64,000 nt of DNA, taken from positions 42,413,094-42,477,093 of the forward strand of contig NC_134830.1 of the NCBI RefSeq assembly GCF_004210375.1, read 5' to 3'. Made by a program: the position numbers and the translations under genes. Shown here one piece after another: positions 35,210 through 45,755 of this stretch (positions are counted from its first letter, which is position 1; each line of letters begins with the position of its first letter). The notes beneath the pieces are model-generated. The model saw nothing but the letters and a program-made list of their open reading frames with translations. It made no database searches and was not told the DNA's origin. The stretch is from Tachypleus tridentatus (taxonomy: Eukaryota > Arthropoda > Merostomata > Xiphosura > Limulidae).

Positions 35210-36436
35210 ATTGTGACACGTGTTCAGATATCACGAGCGAAATTTGTTGTACAACTCCTTCTTTTGGTGGCTATAAAATAATTAAGGTTAATGAAGTAAT
35301 TTAATCAGTACAGACCTTTGTGAACCATGAGGGGCCCTTAAACCCATAGTGCAGTGCAGGAAGTTTGTTCTTATTAAGACAACAACCACTTCATATTTTA
35401 TTGTCTGTACTTTTAATGAAAGAAATAATATTGATCTTGTTAGCGGATACCAATAAAATGTATGTTTCTGAGTATCGTTAATCATGCAAATATTCTACAG
35501 ATTTTATCCTTTCTCTTAAAACCAATTGGTTTTTTTGAATCTACATAGTTGATGAACAACGTAAAATACTGTCATTTTAAGAACTTGTGAGACTAATATG
35601 TAGCAATATGTCAATCATACCATGTCCGCTATATCTAATACCGACGACGCCTTTCGTCTAATATCATGGCTTATCAGACTAGCTGGGTGATATATGTCAT
35701 AAATACAGTTATTAATATTACCCAGATAACGGTAAAATTCATATTTGCTACGAATAAGCCTCTATAAAGGTATGGCTGCTGAAAAACAGTTTCTGAGGGG
35801 GGGTCAGTAACGTAATCGATGTTCAACATCTGCAGTGATGCAGGATGAGGAATCGGTATAGACTTAAGGCTACATCTTAACCAATAATGTCGGTCATCTG
35901 CACAAAAACTTCTGAAACCTTCACAGCTAACAAGTACGAGCAGATTATTACCCATTATTCAATTCTTTCCGAAACATGACTCGTTGAATGGGAATTCATG
36001 TTCCAAAGCATTCAAGACACGTGGTGAAATGACATTTTGACGGTAGAGAGGCCAGCGAAATAGTTACAGCCAAGGTTTCTTGATGACGAGAAACCCACTT
36101 GAAGTAAAAATGTATCTCAGAACGGCTGGTATGGGTATTAACACTTTTATTGATAAGGAAAGAACAACGTTTCGACCTTCCTAGGTCATCTTCTTAACCT
36201 GAAGATACAACTAAGGTTTTAGCTGCATAAATTCCCGATATTAAACTTTCCTGAAGCTTCATGAACGTATGTATAAATTATCGAAGGTCAAAAAGCGACC
36301 ACAAAAGGGTACTTGAAACAATATTCCGCAATCGTACGCTGTGTGGCAACACAGTAAAAAAGGCTTAACATTCCAAATTAAACAGAGGGCTTACATCCAA
36401 AATACTGACTCACTGCAGAACTTTTGTTTAATAACT
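35210..36436. other. Unassigned; hammerhead-like repeat motif at 36166-36204
   Basis: A 93-codon minus-strand frame at 35674-35955 ends in a hydrophobic segment (FTVIWVILITVFMTYI) but is not recognised. AACGTTTCGACCTTCC ... TTAACCTGAAG at 36166-36204 belongs to a common dispersed-repeat motif style. Confidence 0.35.
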
Positions 36437-36448
36437 TCTGTTTTAATT

Positions 36449-36726
36449 TGTTTGTTTTGAATTTCGCGCAATGCTAAAGCTACACGAGGGATATCCGCGC
36501 TAGTCTCCCTAATTTAGCAGTGTAAGACTAGAGGGAAGACAGCTAGTCATCACCACCCACTGCCAACTCTTGGGCTACTCTTTTATCAACGAATAGTGGG
36601 ATTGACCACCACATTATAACGTTCCCACGGCTGAAAAGGCGAACATGTTTGGTGCGACGGGGATTCGAACCCGCGACCCTCAAATTAAGAGTCGAATGCC
36701 TTAACCCACCTTGCCATGCCGGGCCC
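36449..36726 (-). mobile_element. SINE-A, full length with target duplication
   Basis: Flanked by the 12-bp TCTGTTTTAATT (36437-36448 and 36727-36738). The minus strand is GGGCCCGGCATGGCAAGGTGG onward, with box B GGGTTCGAATCCCC. It has a short insertion (ATGCTAA) near the tail. Confidence 0.94.
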
Positions 36727-36892
36727 TCTGTTTTAATTATCATCTCTTTAACTGACTCATTATAACTCGTTTTTGTAACTCCATTATGTTTATAACGTGT
36801 GTGTTTTCATAATTATTTCCTTTAATTCCCTCTTTTCATTCAGTGTAATCGCTTGTGATTATGGACGAATTAATTAATACTTTATTTTTGAC

Positions 36893-36999
36893 GATGGGTG
36901 GTGATGACTAGCTGTCTTCCCTCTAGTCTTACACTACTAACTTAGGGACGGTTGGTGCAGATAGCCCTCGAGTAGCTTTGGGCGAAATTTAAAAAAAAA
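36893..36999 (+). mobile_element. SINE-A 3' fragment
   Basis: Starts at GATGGGTGGTGATGACTAGC and runs to GGGCGAAATTTAAAAAAAAAC. It is 5'-truncated. Confidence 0.85.
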
Positions 37000-37049
37000 C
37001 CTTCTTTGATAAATCGAAGTATCTAATTAATTTTTTAAAATATATTTCG

Positions 37050-37141
37050 AACCGTTAAACACTAGAATCCGGATTACGATACCAGTGATGAGGAGAGCAC
37101 AAGTAGCCTACTGTGTAGCTTTGTGCTTAACTTCAATCAAC
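37050..37141 (+). mobile_element. SINE-B 3' fragment
   Basis: AAACACTAGAATCCGGATTA, CGATACCAGTGATG, CACAAGTAGCC and GCTTTGTGCTTAACTTCAAT match the B family from the anticodon arm to the tail. Confidence 0.7.
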
Positions 37142-37498
37142 GCTCTGATTAGTACACAAAATTAAGGACATAACCAGATAAGCATAGTAGGTTGGTTATA
37201 GATACAAAAAAATTGTAAATCTAGATGAAGTCGGAGTTATTCGGAAAAAAAGAAACGTGACGATTTCCAGATGATGACAAAAATATACACATGAACATAA
37301 AAACTAATCTAGTTAAAGTAAAAATACTAAAATTGTTTGGTTTTCGATGTGAAATAATTAATACCAGCTTAAAAACAAACAGTTTTCAATTACGCAATAA
37401 CATATTGAATCTATTTCAAGTGAATCGTTAAAAAAAGAAGAGTTATGTGATAGAAGTTTGACTTCGAAACATGAATTCTTGATGAATCTAATTCCGAT
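37142..37498. other. Non-coding, nothing recognised
   Basis: AT-rich spacer. Confidence 0.4.
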
Positions 37499-37619
37499 AG
37501 GCACGGCGGTATGTCTGCGAACTTACCTCACTGGAAACTAGATTTCGATACCCGTGGTGGGCAGAGCAAAGACAGCCCATTGTGTAGCTTTGTGCTTTCT
37601 TCTAAACAAACAAACAAAA
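37499..37619 (+). mobile_element. SINE-B copy
   Basis: GGCACGGCGGTATGTCTGCG head, ATTTCGATACCCGTGG box B, AAAGACAGCCCATTGTGTAG and CTAAACAAACAAACAAAA tail. Confidence 0.87.
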
Positions 37620-37640
37620 TTCAGATAGTCATGTACGCTA

Positions 37641-37743
37641 TCGCTCCCTGGTGGGGCAGGGTTAAGTTTTCAACGCTAAAATTTGGGATTCGATTTCCGT
37701 GGTGGACACAGCAGATAGCTCAATGCGAATTTGCTTTAATCAA
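37641..37743 (+). mobile_element. SINE-C copy, diverged
   Basis: CTCCCTGGTGGGGCAGGGTT head, CAACGCTAAAATTTGG, GATTCGATTTCCGTGG box B, CACAGCAGATAGCTCAATGC tail. It follows a B copy after about 20 bases. Confidence 0.72.
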
Positions 37744-37854
37744 CGCTACCAACCTATATCTTTGTTGAAAACAAAACATTAGTTACTGGAAAATAATATT
37801 TTACCAAAGTAGATAAATAATAAACTTCTGAAAAGAGCACTGAATGGAACTTCG

Positions 37855-38127
37855 TAGGTTTGTTTGTTTTTTGAATTTCGCGCAAAGCTACACGAGGGAT
37901 ATCTGAGTTAACCGTTCTTAAGTTAGCAGTGTAAGACTAGAAACAGATAGTTATCACCACCCACCTCCAACTCTTGGGCTATTCTTTTACCAATGAATAG
38001 TGGGACTGACGGCATATTATAACGCCGCCACGGCTGAATGAGCGAGGATGTTTGATGGTACAGGGATTCGAACCCGCGACCCTCATGTTGCAAGTATGCG
38101 CCCTAACCAGCTGGTCATGCCGAGCCC
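37855..38127 (-). mobile_element. SINE-A, near full length
   Basis: Minus strand: GGGCTCGGCATGACCAGCTGG, GGGTTCGAATCCCTG box B, body with a small deletion after GTCTTACACTGC, and tail GCGCGAAATTCAAAAAAC. Confidence 0.87.
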
Positions 38128-38305
38128 AACATTTAAGAAAGTATTATTCGTTAAATCAAGAACTTGGTAAGTAATATTAGATATGTAAATCACGTAATAT
38201 GGCGTGGATGTTGAAAATATTGTTGTTATTAAGAAAAACCTTTGCTTCGAATAAAGAGGAGTCTACAATAAATTGTTAACCACCCTATATCTATTAAATG
38301 TTTGA

Positions 38306-38478
38306 ACCGTGTAGAGCATTATAACGTGATGATCAATCCCACTATTCGTTGGTAAAAAGTAGCCCAAGAGTTGACGGTTGATGATGCTAATTAAATGCCT
38401 TTTTTGTAATCTATCAGTTCAAGTTATGAATTGATGGCGCAGATAGTCGCTGAGGAACTTCCTGCCAAATTGAACTAA
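38306..38478 (+). mobile_element. SINE-A 3' fragment, diverged
   Basis: GAGCATTATAACGTGATGAT, CAATCCCACTATTCGTTGG, AGCCCAAGAGTTGACGG and GCGCAGATAGTC match the A body. The head is missing and the tail decayed. Confidence 0.75.
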
Positions 38479-38518
38479 AACGAGCATTTTCTCCACTTTA
38501 TCTCTCAACCAACACTTC

Positions 38519-38783
38519 ATACACATCTATCTGATTCTTTTGGCTCTATCACACATCTTTTTTATTCTTTTGGCTCTATTCACATCTCTCTGATCCTTTT
38601 GGCTCTATACACATCTCTCTGATTCTTTTGGCTCTATTCACACCTCTCTGATTCTTTTGGCTCTCTTCACACCTCTCTGATTCTTTTGGCTCTATACACA
38701 TCTCGCTGATTCTTTTGGCTCTATACACATCTCTCTAATTCTTTTGGTTCTATTCACATCTCTCTGATTCATGTGGCTCAATG
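38519..38783. repeat. 29-bp minisatellite, about 9 copies
   Basis: Units contain CATCTCTCTGATTCTTTT and GGCTCTAT. The array is pyrimidine-rich on the plus strand. The first two units are the most divergent, at 30 bp. Confidence 0.88.
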
Positions 38784-39359
38784 TAGAGGGCGAGCACAAT
38801 TCTCTGATTCTGGGACGTTCTGTGGTAATAAAGTAACGTTAAAACTATTCTTGTCTGTCGTATCCCAAGCGATCTGATATTACTTATCAACCACTGTAAT
38901 AACGTGTTTATAAAACATAAATTGTGGAATGTTTTCTCTGTGTTTAGATATTATTGAATTACTGTGTTTATAGATATGTATAATTAATTTGAATTATTCG
39001 TTGGTGTAGACATAATATATATATATATATAATTAGGACGAGTAACAGGAAGAGATATCATTTACATATTTAAGTGATATTCATGAACTGGTTTGATTTT
39101 TTGTCTGGTATGGTTGAAACTCTATAACACCAAATCCCATGACAACTATATAAACTTAATATAAACAGGTGAAGTGTATTTTTTATCAGTTTTACGTATG
39201 CCACAATACACTAGAATTAGGTTAAATGTTACTTAAGAATATATATATATATATTTTTAACGTTATACATTAGTATTTTCTCGAATAAACCAGTTCATTA
39301 TACAGAGAAAAAAAATGCAAACCAGCAAGAGTTGCGAGGTTGGAAGTGTTTTATCGTTT
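38784..39359. other. Non-coding with TA microsatellites
   Basis: TA runs at about 39015-39033 and 39238-39255. No gene was seen. Confidence 0.45.
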
Positions 39360-39371
39360 TCAATTGTACTT

Positions 39372-39487
39372 ACCCCCGCTAGTACAGCGGTATATCTCCG
39401 GATTTACAACGCTAAAATCAGGGGTTCGATTCCCCTCGGTGGGCTGAGCAGATAGCCCTTTGTGGCTTTGCTATAAGAAAAACACAC
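39372..39487 (+). mobile_element. SINE-C, best preserved, with target duplication
   Basis: Flanked by TCAATTGTACTT (39360-39371 and 39488-39499). The head is CCCCCGCTAGTACAGCGG, the loop GATTTACAACGC (Val-TAC-like) and box B GGGGTTCGATTCCCC. The tail is GAGCAGATAGCCC, then GTGGCTTTGCTATAAG. This copy defines the family's limits. Confidence 0.94.
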
Positions 39488-39499
39488 TCAATTGTACTT

Positions 39500-39910
39500 T
39501 GCAAATGAATTTGCATGTACTTTAAATTTTAGAAACCGGTTAAACTTGCTTTATCATATGATACAGCATAATATATTGGTGATTATAATTTAATGGTTGA
39601 GTGTAGAGTTGCATCCCTTTGGCTTTTTCCATTTGCTTTCGTTATTAATTCTTCCTTAGCAGACGGTTCAAGGCCATTTTCGGAAAGCTGTCTCTCTGTC
39701 TGGATTGATTGCTTGTCTTTGTGAACACTGGGATATATTGTGAATGCGGGAGGGAGTTGATGTGTTGGTTTGTATAGTTATTTGTTCTCGTATCATAACT
39801 TACGGTCTGTAGTCTTCGTTTGCTACCAAATATAAACAAGTGTTATTTAAATAGAAAGGTACCAAATAATAACTGAAGATGGTATTTTGTGTTTCAGTTG
39901 CGTGCAACTG
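39500..39910. other. Non-coding, nothing recognised
   Basis: AT-rich spacer. Confidence 0.4.
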
Positions 39911-40050
39911 GTTTAGTTCATTGTATAAAACATACAACTGATTTATTTCATTGTATAAAACATATAACTACTATATTTCATTGTGTAAGACTTACAACTG
40001 CTATATTTCATTATATAAAACATACAACTGGCTTATTTCATTGTATAAAA
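39911..40050. repeat. 30-bp minisatellite, left part
   Basis: Four full units and a partial one, each with TTTCATTGTATAAAACATA and ending AACTG or AACTA. The last unit is cut at GTATAAAA by a hAT element and continues at 42695. Together the two parts restore one 30-bp unit. Confidence 0.9.
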
Positions 40051-42686
40051 CAGGGGTCACCAAACTATGGCCCTCGAGGTCATTTTGTCCGGCCTGCCAG
40101 CAGCTAGCCGATTGAAAATTAAAAGTGACATTTCATCAAATGTCTAACTGTCATAACAAAACAAATCACACCGATGGTTGCTTTAAGCTGGCAAACATAA
40201 GACGTTATGATAAAAAGAAACAAGGCTGTCACTCGCATTTTTAACCAATAGGAAAATTCTCCTTTCGTCCTTGCTGCCCGTTTATTCATATCGATGCACG
40301 TATCTATGAAAACATTAGGATTTCGAAAACAAGTACAGACTTAACCCTCGTCCTATCGACTCCCCTTGTAAATTCAGCGGCCTAGAGTTACCGCTTCAGC
40401 AAGCTCATTTCTCTTAGTAGTCGGGTTATGCGTTTTTCGTAACTCGTTTTTAGGTAAGTGTCTGGCAAACGTACGTTTCAATATATTTTGTTTGTGCGTT
40501 CTTGGACCAGTACAATACTTTTCTCACAGCGTTCTGTGTTTTTCTTTTTCATATCCTGTTTTTTTTTTTTTTCCACCCATCGTTATGGCTGCTTTTAAAA
40601 GATGAAAAGTGGACTCTGAGTGTCGTGCTTTCAATGAAGAATGGGGAGAAAAGTGTTTCTTTGTGGAAACAAAAAACCAGAAAGCTACTTGTGTGATATG
40701 AACCAAAAGTGTTGCCGTTTAGAAAGAGTACAATTTTCGGCGTCACTATGAAACAAAACATCTATCAACGTATTTGACATTTTCAAGAAAGTTCAGTTAT
40801 GAGAAATTTGAATCCATGAAACGTGTTTTTGAATCTCAAAAGAATCTCTTCACAAGAAAGTTTGCTGAATATAAATCTGTCACTCGTACAAGTTACAAAA
40901 TTGTGCATAGGATGGCAGAGCGAGGAAAACCTATTACTGACGGCAACTTCATCAAGGAGTGTATGTTGGAAACAGCAAATGAGCTGTGTCCTGGAAAAGC
41001 CAAGTTCTTTGAAAATATCAGCCTTTCAGCAACTTCAGTTGTACGGAGAGCAGAAGAACTTGGAGAGAACATCGCATTACAGATACGCCAAAAAGCTAGA
41101 AACTTCTTATGGTATTCTCTGGCACTGGATGAGTCTACTGATCTCTCGAGTACGTCACAACTTCTCGTGTTCATTCGTGGAGTTAATTTGGACTTTCAGA
41201 TCACGGAAGAGTTGGCATCAGTTTGCAGCATGCACGGAAGAACAACTAGAGAAGACATTTTCAAGGAAGTGCATAAAACTTTGCAAAATTATAACCTTCA
41301 GTGGAATCAGCTTAGAGGTGTAACAGTTGATGGAGGAAAAAACATGGCTGGAGTAAAGAAGGGTCTGGTGGGGCTAATCAGGAAACAGCTGGAAGATGTT
41401 CAACTCCCAAGCTCTCTGTTCATACACTGCATCATACATCAGCAAGCACTCTGTGGAAAAGACTTTAATATTTCTTGCGTACTGAAAGCAGTCATTTCTG
41501 CAGTGAACTTCATTTGGAGTCATGCACTTAATCATCGCCAGTTCAAGGCGTTTCTTGAAAAAATTGATTCGGATTTCTGTGACTTGCCTTATCACACGGC
41601 GGTGAGGTGGCTCAGCTGCGGAAAAGTCTTGTCTCGTTTTTATAAGCTGAGAAGAGAAATAGATATATTTCTTATCGAGAAATATAGAGCCGATCCACTT
41701 CTGTCGGATCCAACCTGTTTGTCAAAGTTGTCATTTTTGGTTGACATCACATCCCACATGAATAAATTGAATTTGAAACATCAGGGGAAGAATAACCTTG
41801 TCTGTGATCTCTGTAGAATCATTAAAGGTTTTCGGAGAAAACTGTCATTGTTTGAATCACATTTGGAAGGAGGAAACCTCTCTCATTTTCAGTGTTTCAA
41901 TGAGTTTCATGCTGGAATCACAGAAAATGTCAACCTGGAGTTTCAGTAAAAGATTATTGGTGATTTAAATAAGCATTTTTAGAGAGATTTTTGGATCTCG
42001 ACAGAATCGAAAGTGACATTCTCCTTTTTCAGAATCCTTTTGACTGTGTCATTGATGACGTGCCAATGGAACTTCAACTGGAGGTCATCGATTTGCAAGG
42101 AAATTACTTGTTGAAAGTAAAACACAGAGAGGGGCAACTTATTGAACTTTACAGCTGCATACCTGAAGATGATTTTCCAAACCTGAAGCAGTTGGCATCT
42201 GGTATGGCATCAGTGTTCGGAACAACTTATGTCTGTGAACAAGCATTTTCAAAATGAAGTATGTGAAGTCGGTACATCGATCAAGGTTGACTGATGAACA
42301 TTTGAAAGCAATTCAAAACCGAACATTGAAGATATTTTGAAAGCCAAACTCCAATTTCATAAATCTCACTAACTTTTATTGCGGCTTAGTAAAATTCAGA
42401 TATGTACTCACTTTGTGCGATGTGACAATTGTTTTTGCTAATGTCACCTTCTTTGATAACCTTTTGGTAAATAAAAATATTAGTTGTATTTCTGTTTGTT
42501 TTTTATTTTATGTTTGTATTGCATGCTACTCCCATATAGCTAATGTGGCATTCTAAACTTAGTGTTAAGTCTTTTACAGAGAGCTTTAGTTCTAGCTTAT
42601 GAGTATTGAACATAATGATCATGCGGCTCGCGCTTCTCATTTTCTAAGTAATCTGGCCCCCTGTGAAAAAAGTTTGGTGACCCCTG
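40051..42686 (+). mobile_element. hAT transposon (GTF2IRD2/Charlie8-like), decayed
   Basis: The 2636-bp element has ends CAGGGGTCACCAAACT, inverted perfectly over 16 bases at the right. Its 8-bp target duplication is exact: GTATAAAA (40043-40050 and 42687-42694), again with TA at positions 4-5. It carries one transposase relic. The insertion split a minisatellite unit. Confidence 0.96.
40585..42372 (+). pseudogene. hAT transposase relic, related to the GTF2IRD2 transposase domain
   Basis: The ATG at 40585 starts a frame with BED-finger-like spacing (a Cys block, then RRHYETKH near 40740-40765). The long open part 40774-41949 includes ALDESTDLSS near 41120, VTVDGGKNMAG near 41325, FIHCIIHQQAL near 41420 and YHTAVRWLSCG near 41590, all hallmark hAT core blocks. 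The C-terminal part CEQAFSK lies near 42235-42257 and the end is TAA at 42370. Breaks: in-frame stops at 40603, 40699 (replacing a zinc-finger Cys), 40720, 41947 and 41980; frame changes near 41988-41992, 42251-42254 and 42310-42325. It is non-functional. Confidence 0.93.
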
Positions 42687-42694
42687 GTATAAAA

Positions 42695-42785
42695 CATACA
42701 ACTGATTTATTTCATTGTATAAAACATATACCTGCTATATTTCATTGTGTAAAACATGTAACTGCTATATTTCATTGTATAAAAT
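42695..42785. repeat. 30-bp minisatellite, right part
   Basis: Continuation of the array interrupted by the hAT element: the rest of the split unit and about three more units ending at 42785. Confidence 0.9.
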
Positions 42786-42826
42786 AGAAAGTAGTCCACT
42801 TGTCTTAAAAACCTGGAAAACAGCTT

Positions 42827-42849
42827 AAAAAAAAAAAAAAAAAAAAAAA
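42827..42849. repeat. Poly-A tract
   Basis: A run of about 23 A residues directly left of a SINE-B fragment. Confidence 0.85.
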
Positions 42850-42866
42850 GATGTTTGCTTCCTGCT

Positions 42867-42940
42867 GAAGCAGAAAGCTACACAATGGGCAATCTGTACT
42901 CTGATCACTATGGGTATAGAAACCGGTTTCTAGGGATGGG
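42867..42940 (-). mobile_element. SINE-B fragment
   Basis: Minus strand: CCTAGAAACCGGTTTCTATA, CCCATAGTGATCAGAGTAC and AGATTGCCCATTGTGTAGC. The head is missing. Confidence 0.72.
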
Positions 42941-43087
42941 AGAAGGAAAAAAGAAAAGGGAGCGTTAGACAAACTAGATATGAAAAATCAGTAATAATTA
43001 TTAAAATCAGTTGGTGCAACACGCTTCATGAAATGTGTGTTTACATTTTTAAAAAAATACCACCACAGATAAAATTATAAACATACT

Positions 43088-43372
43088 TTAAGGTATTGTA
43101 TTTTATTGTTTGTGTGATAAAGCATTATCACCTTTAAAGGTATTGTATTCTATTGTTTGTTTAACAAACTATTAGCACCTTTTAAGATGTTGTATTCTAT
43201 TGTTTGTTTAATAAAGTATTAGCACCTTTTAAGATGTTGTATTCTATTGTTTGTGTAATAAAGTATTAGCACCTTTTAAGATGTTGTATTCTATTGTTTG
43301 TGTGATAAAGCATTAGCATCTTTTAAGGTATTGTATTCTGTTGTTTGTGTAATAGTTTTGATTGAGTTGTTC
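43088..43372. repeat. 47-bp AT-rich minisatellite, about 6 copies
   Basis: Units contain TTGTATTCTATTGTTTGT, AATAAAG.ATTAGCACC and TTTTAAGATG. Copies differ in GTGTAATA, GTTTAATA and GTGTGATA. Confidence 0.87.
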
Positions 43373-43592
43373 TATTGTTTATAAAATAAATGTTTTCACA
43401 CCTTAATCAACATACGTGTATACAGAACAATACATGAACGAGAGACATTATTGTTCCTGCACCACAATATTTGTTTTTTCCTATATGTGGTTTTCTTTCC
43501 CAATTGTACTATCTGAACTACATGCAAAAATCATAACCCGTAATGTACTACAGTGAATTGATAGTTAAAAGTACTAACCCTATGTAGTTTGG
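43373..43592. other. Non-coding, nothing recognised
   Basis: AT-rich spacer. Confidence 0.35.
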
Positions 43593-43690
43593 AGCCCGGT
43601 ATTACCAGGTAGTTAGGGCGCTCGACTCGCAATCTAAATCCCACCAAACATGCTTGCCCTTTCAGCCATGGGGATGTTATTATGTAAATT
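43593..43690 (+). mobile_element. SINE-A 5' fragment
   Basis: GAGCCCGGTATTACCAGGTAG head and CTCGACTCGCAATCT. Box B is deleted. CACCAAACATGCTTGCCC follows and the copy stops after GGGGATGTTATTATG. Confidence 0.78.
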
Positions 43691-44771
43691 AAGCAGTCAT
43701 ATCAGGTCTGTGAACGTAAGTGGCTGAGACATGGATCTTATGAAGAAATTTTATCTAAAGAACGAACTATAATATGGAGAGTTGTGACTCTGTAGTCAGA
43801 TAATCAAGTGTCAGCCAAGTTATTCCCCCAAACAGAGGACTTCTATTGTGTAAATGAATGAAATTAGAACTCCCTCTAAAGCACGAATGGTGTTTTGAAG
43901 GGAACTAAGAACACAGTCTCACATCTTAACACTAACTATCTTATTTCTGTAAAGACTGGAAAAATTTCTATCCAACCCTTTTATAAGTTAACTATTTTTA
44001 ATATTATGTTTACCGTGACAACTGGAGAGAAATGGTTTAATACCACATTGCTACCATTACCTTACACCATAAAACAATGTCTTACGTTTGTTCAAATAAT
44101 GACTTTAAAATGTTTTAGCTAACACTTAGAAAAGGTTTATGTGTAATTGTACAACTGTTAAAAAGGAATGTGATTAGTTACTTATAGTTTTGAAAAATCC
44201 ACTAGATAGCGCTGTAGTTGCTTCAGTAAGGAACAAATGTAAGAATACTTTCAAATAGTGATTTAGTCATAAATGCAACATTAACAAGAAATGGCAAAAA
44301 AGACGTAATATAACGTAAAAATGCATTTACAAGCTATTAAAAGTCCTTCAGAGGGAGTCTCAAGAAGAAAAAAAGGTCCAATTTTTAATGTTTTCAAATA
44401 GTAGCTAAACCTAATCTAGGCTTATAGTTTTTGTGGTTAAAGTTCCTCCAAATACGTTTAAGTTTGGTGCCAAAGACTTTGTTGAAAATTGCTACTATTC
44501 TTTTATTGTTTTTAATACACAGTATTATAATAAGCAATATTCGCCATTATTTAATTCAGCAATAATATTTAAGCGATCCATAAACAATCGAGATTTGATT
44601 ATCCGAAGGTGTACAATCTCAATCATATGTTTTACTATTAAAACAAATAAAATATCTCATCAAAGCTCTTGTTTTTATTGATAGGTGGTGCCGAAGATGA
44701 AACAGTGTTAAAGAAACTTTATTTTGCCTTAATCGTTAGGCTAGTTAAACTTAAGGTCAGTGGCGTAAGGA
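43691..44771. other. Non-coding, nothing recognised
   Basis: AT-rich. Frames at 43895-44122 and 44433-44681 (75 and 82 codons) show no known domain. A hAT-like CAGTGGCGTAAGG lies at about 44758-44770 without a partner end. Confidence 0.4.
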
Positions 44772-45052
44772 TGGTTTGTTTGTTTGTTTTGAATTTCGCA
44801 CAAAGCTACTCGAGGGCTATCTGTGCTAGCCGTCCGTAATTTAGCAGTGTATGACTAGAGGGAAGGCAGCTAGTCATCACCACCCACCGCCAACTCTTGG
44901 ACCACTCTTTTACCAACGAATAGTGGGATTGACCGTAAATTTTTAACGCGTCTACGGCTGAAAGGACTAGCATGTTTGGTGTGACAGGAATTCGAACTCG
45001 CGACGTTCGGATTACAAGTCGATTGCCTTAACCACCTGGCCATGCCGGGCCA
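44772..45052 (-). mobile_element. SINE-A, full length
   Basis: Minus strand: GGCCCGGCATGGCCAGGTGG, CGACTTGTAATCCG, GAGTTCGAATTCC box B and a tail ending CAAACAAACAAACC. A further box-B-like segment (45053-45085) abuts its head and may be an older SINE remnant. Confidence 0.9.
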
Positions 45053-45152
45053 CGAGTATTCGAACCCGTGATCCTCAGTCAGACAAACGATATACGTAAT
45101 CAGGCAAAATGTGGGCGCATCGTCCAAAAATGATTGGTGACATTAAACGTTT

Positions 45153-45259
45153 ATTCGTTTGTTTGTTAATTATTAAATTTAATGCAAAGCCACGTTAGGT
45201 TATCTGTTGTGTCCTTCACGCGGAATCAAACCCTAAATTTTAGCAATTTAAGTTCGTGT
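45153..45259 (-). mobile_element. SINE-C, diverged
   Basis: Minus strand: AAATTGCTAAAATTTAGGGT, TTTGATTCCGCGTG, ACACAACAGATAACC and GTGGCTTTGC, then an ATTAACAAACAAACG tail. Confidence 0.7.
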
Positions 45260-45499
45260 GGATCAGTTAAGGATCTAAAATATACAAGTGCATCATAACA
45301 AAATAAGATGTGAAAGAAATGTGGTTTATTTGTTAATAATAAAAAGCCATTATAGACAGGTGTTTTATAACAACACTGGTATTGAAACATATTCTGATAT
45401 TAATTATTGTAAAATTTTATATTTTGTTAACTTGGATACATAACTATGTTTATTGTTTTTCATAGAAACCTTGCTAAATCCGCTTTATATTTACAGCAA

Positions 45500-45636
45500 C
45501 CCACCCAGTGACACAGCGGCACGTCTGTGGGCTCACACTGTGAGAAACCTGGTTTCGATACCAGTTGTAGTTGTAGGCATAGCACAGATAGTCCATTGTG
45601 TAACTTTTTGCTTAATTTCAAAACAAATAAACAAAC
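45500..45636 (+). mobile_element. SINE-B copy
   Basis: CACCCAGTGACACAGCGG, GTGGGCTCACACTG, GGTTTCGATACCAG, an extra GTTGTAG, then GCACAGATAGTCCATTGTG and CAAAACAAATAAACAAAC. Confidence 0.84.
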
Positions 45637-45645
45637 TATTAACAG

Positions 45646-45755
45646 CGCCTCCTCGATAGTTCAGCGGTAAGTCTTAGAGCTTATAACGCTGAAGCCGGAT
45701 TTTGATACCTTCTATAGGCAGAGCATTAGCTTCGTGCTTTAAAAATAAACAAACA
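45646..45755 (+). mobile_element. SINE-B copy, second in tandem
   Basis: CTCGATAGTTCAGCGG head, GAGCTTATAACGC loop, TTTTGATACC box B, a shortened tail (GCAGAGCATTAGCTTCG) and AATAAACAAAC. It is 10 bp after another B copy in the same orientation. Confidence 0.78.

Noticed and set aside
35674..35955. 93-codon minus-strand frame ending in a transmembrane-like segment
   Set aside because: No homology that I recognise, no splice or promoter signal, and AT-rich composition that readily gives such segments.
40893..41174. Minus-strand 93-codon frame inside the second hAT element
   Set aside because: It is antisense to the transposase relic and shows no independent signal.
44758..44770. hAT end CAGTGGCGTAAGG
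   Set aside because: No matching inverted end or 8-bp duplication was found nearby. A SINE-A tail begins immediately after.
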